In this document: positions 1 to 4,659 of the stretch, piece after piece | Layout: the number at the start of each line of letters is the position of its first letter | How positions within the stretch are numbered: position 1 is the stretch's first letter | Assembly: GCA_003645735.1 (NCBI GenBank) | Contig: QNBQ01000061.1 | Span: 1 to 7,487 of the forward strand | DNA length: 7,487 nucleotides | From: Candidatus Poribacteria bacterium | GTDB taxonomy: Bacteria > Poribacteria > WGA-4E > B28-G17 | Reading direction: 5' to 3' | Notes under the pieces: generated by a model | The model's input: the letters and a program-made list of their open reading frames with translations, nothing else | Database searches by the model: none | Told to the model about the DNA's origin: nothing | Made by a program: the position numbers and the translations under genes

Positions 1-819
1 GCCTCGCCCAGCTTCTTCTGGAGGGCTTACATCCGGTTCTCATACGAGAGCGGGGCGAGGATAGGGGAGATACTGAACATGAGGGTGGGGGATCTGTTCA
101 AGGGTGAGAGGTTCTGGAGGGCGAGGCTTTTCGGCAAGACGGGCCAGAGGGTGATAGCGATCGTCGAGAGCATACCGGCCCTCAGCGCCTATCTGAGGTT
201 CGAGCACCCATCGCCCGATGATCCCGGAAGCTGGCTTTGGCAGGCGGGGGGAGAGAGGGTCGGCGGCGATTACATCAGGAGGGGCCTGAGGAGGATAGCG
301 AGGGCGGCCGGGCTGAGGAAGAGGGTCTATCCGCATCTTTTCAGGCACTCGAGGGCGACGGAGCTGGCCTCCAGGATGCCGGAGCTGGCGCTGAAGAGGT
401 ATATGGGATGGGCGATGGACTCGAAGATGGCGGCTGTGTATGTGAGCCTGAGCGATCCGCAGCTTGAGGAGAGCTACCTGAGGATCTACGGGCTTGCCAG
501 GGAGGAGGGGCGGTGCGAGGTGACCTGTATCTTGAAGTGTCCGAGGTGCGGGCTAGAGAACGAGGGTGGATCGGCTTTCTGCGCGGGGTGCGGGCTGCTG
601 CTCGATGTGTCGAATGTGGAGGAGGCGGAGGAGCTTGAGATAGCCGAGAGGATAGGCGAGATGCTGTTGAGGAAACCTGAGGTGAGGAGAGCAATAAGGA
701 AAGCGTTAGAGGAGATGATAAAGGATGATTTTAAAGCTGGGTTAAGGTCTCAAGGCAACATGAGGGGCTCAAGGGTTCTCTTGAGAGGCCTGGACGTCAA
801 GTTCCCATGTGATAGATAA
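1..819 (+). CDS. Tyrosine recombinase/integrase with C-terminal zinc ribbon (5' partial)
   Basis: The frame is open from base 1 to the TAA at 817-819, so the N-terminal core-binding domain lies outside the window. The visible 272 residues hold the catalytic half of a phage-integrase/XerCD-type recombinase, which cuts and rejoins DNA through a covalent tyrosine intermediate. Counting from the first visible codon: Arg20 in SGARIGEIL (first catalytic Arg), Lys46 in a GKTGQR beta-hairpin, His112 and Arg115 in HLFRHS, Trp137 in MGW (the His/Trp position), and Tyr147 in AVYVSLS (nucleophile). A zinc ribbon follows (CPRCG and CAGCG; Cys180, 183, 194, 197), then a charged helical tail of about 75 residues. 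C-terminal zinc ribbons occur in some archaeal and bacterial integrases. The last 51 bp run antisense through the end of the lipoprotein gene, and the last ~150 bp look more A/T-rich than the catalytic part, so the native C-terminus may have been altered. The internal ATG at 79 is not the start, because it lies after Arg20. Confidence 0.9.
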   Translation, partial: ASPSFFWRAYIRFSYESGARIGEILNMRVGDLFKGERFWRARLFGKTGQRVIAIVESIPALSAYLRFEHPSPDDPGSWLWQAGGERVGGDYIRRGLRRIARAAGLRKRVYPHLFRHSRATELASRMPELALKRYMGWAMDSKMAAVYVSLSDPQLEESYLRIYGLAREEGRCEVTCILKCPRCGLENEGGSAFCAGCGLLLDVSNVEEAEELEIAERIGEMLLRKPEVRRAIRKALEEMIKDDFKAGLRSQGNMRGSRVLLRGLDVKFPCDR

Positions 820-1713
820 GAGCCTCCCTCTTCTCTCCATCTCCACATTCCGTAACATATTGATGGCCTCGATATCCTCCTCGCCCATCCCCTCTCTAGG
901 TATGACGTGCGTCAGTCCTTCAGCTAAGGCCACGATCCCCGATATGATGGATGCCATCTTCTCATCGGCCATAACGTATAATGCCTGGAGACGGATTTTA
1001 TCCCCTCTCCTCCCTATCGCCGCTCCCACACCCTCCACCATGGCGATCCTTCCCACGAGGCTGATGAGCTCGGCGAAGGGTTTAAGATCGATCAGATTCA
1101 ACACGCCCTTTGCCCCTTCGATGCTCACGCCTAAGGCGTCCATGAGCTGTTGGGGAACTTTAAGATACATCCTCATGGGGAGGGGGGAGCTGCTAAGCTC
1201 TCCCTTGAGATCCATCAGCTCCTCATCTTCCGCCCAGCTTTTGGCCCTCTTTCTCCTGGCATCCCAGACACTTTCGATGCAGGATCGAGAGCCGAAGATA
1301 AGGATGTCCCTTGAGATGAAGGTCAGAAAGATCTCGCCCTCTGGGGAGCGGAACAGTTTATCCCCTTCATATCTCTCCTCCAACGCTCCTTCCTCCTTCA
1401 GCTTGTCTTTAATCCCCCGGGGATCGAGGTTTCCCCTCACGATCATCCCGAACATCTCTTTTAAGTCGGAGAGAATAACCAGTTCATGCACCTCTTGGGG
1501 ATTTATAGATATCCCCTTGAAGATCTCCTCTATCTGCTTGAGATCCACGAAGCTCGAGAGAAATGGATCGGACCTCACCTCCTGGTAGCGCAATTTGACG
1601 AGACAATCAGCGGAATCAGGGATGATCTCATCGGTTTCTACTCGCCTCTCAGCACATCCCTTTAGAAACAGGGAAACGAGAAGGAGAACTATGAACGCTC
1701 TCCTCAAGATCAC
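769..1713 (-). CDS. Putative lipoprotein, function unknown
   Basis: This is a 312-314 aa exported protein I cannot name. The N-terminus has Arg-Arg, a hydrophobic run (AFIVLLLVSLFL) and a lipobox-like LKGC with Cys20. This suggests signal peptidase II processing and membrane anchoring, although Lys at -2 is not ideal. No other membrane segment is visible. The mature part is mixed alpha/beta, with phrases such as PDSADCLVKLR, ELVILSDLKEMFGMIVRGN and DILIFGSRSCIESVWDARR. This loosely recalls DUF3352-like secreted proteins, but that is only an impression. The GTG at 1713 overlaps the upstream stop (GTGA). The GGAGG at 1715-1719 is only 1 nt from that GTG but 7 nt from an in-frame TTG at 1707, so TTG is the more likely start. 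Translation is probably coupled to the upstream gene. The 3' end overlaps the convergent recombinase gene by 51 bp. Confidence 0.8.
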   Translation of the reverse strand: MILRRAFIVLLLVSLFLKGCAERRVETDEIIPDSADCLVKLRYQEVRSDPFLSSFVDLKQIEEIFKGISINPQEVHELVILSDLKEMFGMIVRGNLDPRGIKDKLKEEGALEERYEGDKLFRSPEGEIFLTFISRDILIFGSRSCIESVWDARRKRAKSWAEDEELMDLKGELSSSPLPMRMYLKVPQQLMDALGVSIEGAKGVLNLIDLKPFAELISLVGRIAMVEGVGAAIGRRGDKIRLQALYVMADEKMASIISGIVALAEGLTHVIPREGMGEEDIEAINMLRNVEMERRGRLLSITWELDVQASQENP

Positions 1714-2447
1714 TCCTCCTCTCTATCATAACCCATTATTCCGATGTCCTTAATGAAAGCTAAATCCACGATGGACTTTAAAAACTCTTCCTTCTCGAGC
1801 TTTTTCTCGTTTTTGATCCGTCTTTTTCTCATTATCATCCTCCGCCTGAACCGGTCGTAGTTTATCAGGTGTGAGTTGGGATGAGAGATTTCGAGGTCGG
1901 GTATCAAGAAATATTTAACCCGCATCAGAAAGGGAACCAGCCATACCAGTTCGACGTATTCCCTCACCAACGCTGCTGGGGGGATTAAGACCCAATCGGC
2001 TTGCCTCAGGAATTTATAGGAGGAGTAAAAGGTGCGGCATCCTTTCCTATCGACCACTTCGACTATCCTTCCGTCGAGGAGGGGAAGGTCGTGATGGATG
2101 AACACGAAGCTCAGCGAGAAAACGTCTGTTTCAAACTGTATCCCTTTGAGGAAGAGCCTATCGAACAGAAAAAAATGTTCTTTCCTGGCTTTACCAAGGA
2201 TTTTTCTGTCCAACGCATTCTCATCCACTATCACCTGCATCCCAGGGGGAATAGCAAAGGTTTTGGGGAGAACGTCCCAATTGAGCAGTATCATGCCTTC
2301 GATGTAATTATTGAACCGCTTGACCTCAGGCGGCTCTTTGAAAACTCTGTGACATTCTTGAATCAGCTGATCCAAGTATCCCAGAAGCTCCTCTTCTTTT
2401 TGATGTGATGGGCTCTTCCCCCGCCACCTTACAATGCTGGAGCTCAT
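1710..2447 (-). CDS. Hypothetical protein downstream of cmr1
   Basis: A 245-aa soluble-looking protein that I do not recognise. The start is ATG at 2447: AAAGGAGGGG at 2452-2461 places GGAGG 6 nt upstream. The longer frame beginning with TTG at 2465 would put this ribosome binding site inside the coding sequence. Visible features are an acidic N-terminal helix (KEEELLGYLDQLIQE), a beta-rich middle including FIHHDLPLLDGRIVEVVDR, a hydrophobic helix around LVREYVELVWLVPFLM that carries charges and is probably not transmembrane, and a very basic segment (RFRRRMIMRKRRIKNEKK) near the C-terminus that could bind nucleic acid. It ends EEE followed by TGA, and those codons form the ribosome binding site of the lipoprotein gene, with which it overlaps. 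It lies on the same strand as cmr1 and 120 nt downstream of it, so it may be co-transcribed with the CRISPR locus or may be unrelated chromosomal sequence. Confidence 0.78.
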   Translation of the reverse strand: MSSSIVRWRGKSPSHQKEEELLGYLDQLIQECHRVFKEPPEVKRFNNYIEGMILLNWDVLPKTFAIPPGMQVIVDENALDRKILGKARKEHFFLFDRLFLKGIQFETDVFSLSFVFIHHDLPLLDGRIVEVVDRKGCRTFYSSYKFLRQADWVLIPPAALVREYVELVWLVPFLMRVKYFLIPDLEISHPNSHLINYDRFRRRMIMRKRRIKNEKKLEKEEFLKSIVDLAFIKDIGIMGYDREEE

Positions 2448-2451
2448 TTTT

Positions 2452-2461
2452 CCCCTCCTTT
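2452..2461 (-). promoter_or_regulatory. Ribosome binding site deciding the 2447 start
   Basis: AAAGGAGGGG on the minus strand, with GGAGG 6 nt before ATG 2447. It lies inside the longer TTG-started frame (2465), which argues that the ATG is the true start of the 245-aa gene. Confidence 0.75.
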
Positions 2462-2474
2462 CCAAGGGATCCGG

Positions 2475-2549
2475 TTAGGTGATATCATTGAGTATCCACT
2501 TGCCTTGGGTAAATTCTATAAGTTTTCCATTTTTGAAAAAATGATTCAT
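2475..2549 (-). CDS. Possible 24-aa small ORF between cmr1 and the hypothetical gene
   Basis: ATG at 2549 to TAA at 2475, encoding 24 residues (MNHFFKNGKLIEFTQGKW, then ILNDIT). A GGAAGG at 2554-2559 sits 4 nt before the ATG, a slightly short but usable spacing. It begins 18 nt after the cmr1 TAG stop and ends 27 nt before the next gene's start, so it fits between its neighbours as an operon member would. Its composition is protein-like, but no family is recognisable, and a frame this short could be open by chance. It could instead be a short leader peptide for the 245-aa gene, or the remnant of a longer gene. Confidence 0.35.
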   Translation of the reverse strand: MNHFFKNGKLIEFTQGKWILNDIT

Positions 2550-2567
2550 ATATCCTTCCACGTTTCC

Positions 2568-3422
2568 CTAATTAGCCTTTCCTGACGTTTTGATTTGATA
2601 GAAGACGGGGCATATCAGGAACAATCCCTCTTGAGACCAGCCGACCTTCAAGAAGAAGGGGGAAGGCTGTCTGGGTTTAGCTCCCCTTCCGAATTCGATC
2701 ACGTTCTTGAATTTTCTATCTCTCCTCATAAAGTCGGCGAGAGGGGTTTTTTCAATGATATTTGCCCTCGATAAGGGATGGAACTTTCTCCCTATATAGA
2801 TTCTCGCCTCGCTCCAAAGGGCCGGAAAAGGGAAGGGGGGAGAGGACAGGCGATTTGGCTGAAGATCGAAATATCCCCTCCATCTGCTCCAGATATCGTT
2901 CAATTTCCCCTGGAGTTTCTCCGAGAAGTCTTGGAAATTCAATGGGTTCCAGATAGGCTCGGAGTTTAGCACCCACAGCGATCCATACCCTCTTCTTGAT
3001 CGTTTCCCGATTCCTCCGAGCAGCACCCATGTCTCAAACACATCCTTAAGCACCTCTTCTATATGGTCGACCTTTCTTCTAATCGAAAGCCTAACTCTGA
3101 ACTTACTGCCTGGGTTCCAGGCTAGCGTTGGGAATTTGGCTTTGTGGGGGAGGAGATACCAATCCTCCTTAGAGGAGGAAATCGACTCCGCCCAGATTGA
3201 GAAGGGGGAGCGGGCCTTCGTGCTGCCGAAATACATATCCTCTTTTTCCTTAAGCTTTTTTGTATCCCTTAAGTTGAAGACCCCGCCGAGAATAGCTCTG
3301 AACCAGAACCTGAGCATTCCCTTTATCGAGGGGGCTCTGAACAGATTATCAAGGCTTCTTGGGTTGCTTCCTCCTAAAAACACAGGGGTCAAAACCTTAA
3401 TTTCATAATCCATGTAATTCAC
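2568..3422 (-). CDS. cmr1: Type III-B CRISPR RAMP protein Cmr1
   Basis: Cmr1 is a RAMP-fold subunit at the head of the Cmr effector complex, near the crRNA 3' end. This 284-aa protein shows the family hallmarks in order (numbered from the GTG start): LTPVFLGG at 11-18, SIKGMLRFWFRA at 32-43, the YFGST segment near 64-68, and the glycine-rich RAMP loop GGIGKRSRRGYGSL at 136-149. The C-terminal half is less conserved and is at the short end for the family. I chose GTG at 3422 because GGTGGGGAGG (3428-3437) lies 5 nt upstream. The ATG at 3413 would be 14 nt from that site, and the ATG at 3461 lies inside a CRISPR repeat and is not credible. The gene begins 8 nt beyond the terminal repeat and is read in the same direction as the array. 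None of Cmr2-Cmr6 is adjacent on either side in this window. Confidence 0.93.
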   Translation of the reverse strand: MNYMDYEIKVLTPVFLGGSNPRSLDNLFRAPSIKGMLRFWFRAILGGVFNLRDTKKLKEKEDMYFGSTKARSPFSIWAESISSSKEDWYLLPHKAKFPTLAWNPGSKFRVRLSIRRKVDHIEEVLKDVFETWVLLGGIGKRSRRGYGSLWVLNSEPIWNPLNFQDFSEKLQGKLNDIWSRWRGYFDLQPNRLSSPPFPFPALWSEARIYIGRKFHPLSRANIIEKTPLADFMRRDRKFKNVIEFGRGAKPRQPSPFFLKVGWSQEGLFLICPVFYQIKTSGKAN

Positions 3423-3427
3423 TTCAA

Positions 3428-3437
3428 CCTCCCCACC
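3428..3437 (-). promoter_or_regulatory. cmr1 ribosome binding site overlapping the degenerate CRISPR repeat
   Basis: GGTGGGGAGG on the minus strand, 5 nt before GTG 3422. Seven of its ten bases fall inside the 37-bp footprint of the terminal repeat, exactly where the normal ATTGAAAC handle has been lost. It sets the cmr1 start. Confidence 0.65.
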
Positions 3438-3993
3438 TATCCATAGTAACGGGTCTATCATGCGAACGTCAATCCAAGCTGGTATGAGAGACTTCTTCGA
3501 TCGGTTTCAATCCCCTTAGTAACGGGTCTATCATGCGAACTCGAGGACCAGTGTGGCTCTATGGTATGTTGATTCACGCGTTTCAATCCCCTTAGTAACG
3601 GGTCTATCATGCGAACAGTTAAAGAGTGGGAAAAAGAAGAAGAACATACTCTTGTTTCAATCCCCTTAGTAACGGGTCTATCATGCGAACGTTATCCTGC
3701 TCCTGATGCTGAAACTGACTACTTTGTAGGTTTCAATCCCCTTAGTAACGGGTCTATCATGCGAACCAAGTTCCGTATGATAGGGAGTTCTTAAAAGCTG
3801 TTCTTCAGTTTCAATCCCCTTAGTAACGGGTCTATCATGCGAACGGGAAAGGGGATGAAAAATCCCCAAAAGCCCCTCATCCCGTTTCAATCCCCTTAGT
3901 AACGGGTCTATCATGCGAACGCGAAAAACCAAGGGTTTGGCTTTTGTCTTGTATAGGTTTCAATCCCCTTAGTAACGGGTCTATCATGCGAAC
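3431..3993 (-). CRISPR. CRISPR array: 8 repeats (7 perfect, 1 degenerate), 7 spacers
   Basis: Perfect 37-bp repeats lie at 3504-3540, 3580-3616, 3654-3690, 3730-3766, 3808-3844, 3884-3920 and 3957-3993. A degenerate copy is at 3431-3467, intact from about 3444 to 3467. On the plus strand the repeat runs from GTTTCAATCCCC to CATGCGAAC. Spacers of 36, 39, 37, 39, 41, 39 and 36 nt lie between them. On the minus strand the repeat starts GTTCGCATG and ends ATTGAAAC, the usual 8-nt crRNA 5' handle of Cas6-processed type I/III systems. With the degenerate repeat at the cmr1 end, this means minus-strand transcription and new spacers entering at 3993 beside the leader. The repeat can form only a weak CCC/GGG stem, so a Cas6 that binds a largely unstructured repeat is expected. 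No Cas6 is in the window. The uniform repeats and small size suggest a young or turned-over array. Confidence 0.98.
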
Positions 3994-4019
3994 AGCTCTT
4001 CGGCATAGGTTTCCGAGCT
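3994..4019. repeat. Inverted repeat abutting the leader-proximal CRISPR repeat
   Basis: AGCTC at 3994-3998 pairs with GAGCT at 4015-4019. The stem continues with CGG/CCG after a 2-nt bulge, around a loop of about 9 nt. It starts at the base next to the first repeat, where leader-anchoring sequences that guide spacer integration usually lie. It has no T tract, so it is not a typical terminator. Confidence 0.4.
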
Positions 4020-4071
4020 TTTCCCTGTGATTTACATCCCAGGCGATACTCCATGTTATGGGAATATGGAA

Positions 4072-4392
4072 ATTTTCGAAAATCATCGTTTTCTTGAAAG
4101 CGAATCTTGTCATTCCGAGCCACATTTCATCGTAAACCCTTATCTCTACAGCATTCTTAACTTCGAGAATTACCCCTCTTATCCAGCTCTCCTAGCGATT
4201 TTCGAAGACCACTGAACTATTTCCCTTCCAATCCTCCTCTTCTTAAGCATTTTTGAGCCCAACAATTTGGAGATTTCGAAAATCCCCCGCCTTATCTCCG
4301 CCTAATCCCTAATTTTCGAAAATTTTCAAAGAGCCCCTTCGGAGAAAATCAAGGTTTTATCTGTATCATTTCTATCCCAAATTCTTCGAAAA
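4072..4392. repeat. Five dispersed TTCGAA-centred palindromes (consensus ATTTTCGAAAAT)
   Basis: TTCGAA cores lie at 4075-4080, 4201-4206, 4275-4280, 4315-4320 and 4385-4390. The copies at 4072-4083 and 4312-4323 are perfect 12-bp ATTTTCGAAAAT palindromes; the other three keep one good half and part of the other. A sixth variant, CTTCGAGAAT, is at 4161-4170. Outside this region I noticed only one TTCGAA, near 5935 inside RT-cas1. Core spacings are 126, 74, 40 and 70 bp. They could be operator sites for a dimeric regulator or architectural sites in the leader. Confidence 0.6.
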
Positions 4393-4397
4393 CCACC

Positions 4398-4652
4398 TCA
4401 GTCGAGGAGCGACCACCTGCCCTGGATCTGTATCCTGCTCGCACATCTACCACACAAGAAGTAATAACGAATGCTATCCTGTCTTCTATTGATGAGCTTT
4501 CCCAGCCTGGATTGAAGCTCCTTGATCTGCTCCTCTGTTAAGTCACACTCAAACACACTGTATTGAACGTGATCCCCATAGTTCTTTAATTCATCACATA
4601 TTTTCTGCCTTCGCTTATCGTCCCTTATATCATAGCTCACGACAACGAACAT
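4398..4652 (-). CDS. cas2: CRISPR-associated endoribonuclease-fold protein Cas2
   Basis: Cas2 forms the central dimer that bridges two Cas1 dimers in the spacer-integration complex. This 84-aa protein has the usual family length and layout. It begins MFVVVSYDIRDDKRRQK, the first beta strand ending in the conserved Asp (Asp8) seen in Cas2, then a helix. The second conserved block, HVQYSVFECDL, is at residues 28-38. The ATG at 4652 gives the canonical Cas2 N-terminus. A TTG at 4658 is in frame but adds only two residues and has no better ribosome site; the only purine-rich match is a weak GGTGA. The gene starts 7 nt after the RT-cas1 stop, so the two are almost certainly co-transcribed. The C-terminus is Cys/Arg-rich (CGRCASR), resembling an incomplete metal-binding knuckle. 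Confidence 0.95.
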   Translation of the reverse strand: MFVVVSYDIRDDKRRQKICDELKNYGDHVQYSVFECDLTEEQIKELQSRLGKLINRRQDSIRYYFLCGRCASRIQIQGRWSLLD

Positions 4653-4659
4653 AGTCAAG

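Larger units (their letters stand above)
3994..4397 (-). promoter_or_regulatory. CRISPR leader-like region between cas2 and the array
   Basis: 404 bp with no supported gene, A/T-rich relative to its flanks, lying upstream of the first repeat in the crRNA reading direction. It should hold the array promoter and the signals that direct Cas1-Cas2 to the first repeat. I could not pick out a convincing -35/-10 pair. It holds five TTCGAA-centred palindromes, a related imperfect direct repeat, and an inverted repeat touching the first repeat (listed separately). Two short protein-like open frames also cross it on the minus strand (4179-4250 from an ATG, and an ATG-less stretch 3994-4191), neither with a ribosome binding site. 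It is long for a leader, so it may be a composite of leader plus a decayed gene. Confidence 0.65.

Noticed and set aside
768..785. CTCAAG/CTTGAG hairpin at the convergent gene ends
   Set aside because: Six-base stem without a T tract and inside both coding regions; too weak to call a terminator.
809..1588. 259-aa plus-strand frame antisense to the lipoprotein
   Set aside because: Ser/Ile/Leu-rich shadow of the reverse strand with no ribosome site; the minus-strand gene has a signal peptide, a coupled start and normal composition.
2001..2408. 135-aa plus-strand frame antisense to the 245-aa gene
   Set aside because: Shadow frame; the minus-strand gene has an ideal GGAGG-ATG start and operon context.
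3423..3461. Upstream extension of cmr1 to an ATG at 3461
   Set aside because: That ATG and the residues MIDPLL are encoded by the CRISPR repeat itself, and the good ribosome site fits GTG 3422 instead.
3609..4125. Several 60-83 aa frames on both strands across the array and its leader edge
   Set aside because: They are read-throughs of the repeats, recurring as MIDPLLRGLK or SHDRPVTKGIET on the minus strand and FNPLSNGSIMRT on the plus; no ribosome sites and no gene-like continuity.
4027..4215. 62-aa plus-strand frame in the leader region
   Set aside because: No ribosome site, opposite to all local genes, and composed largely of the palindrome-rich A/T sequence.
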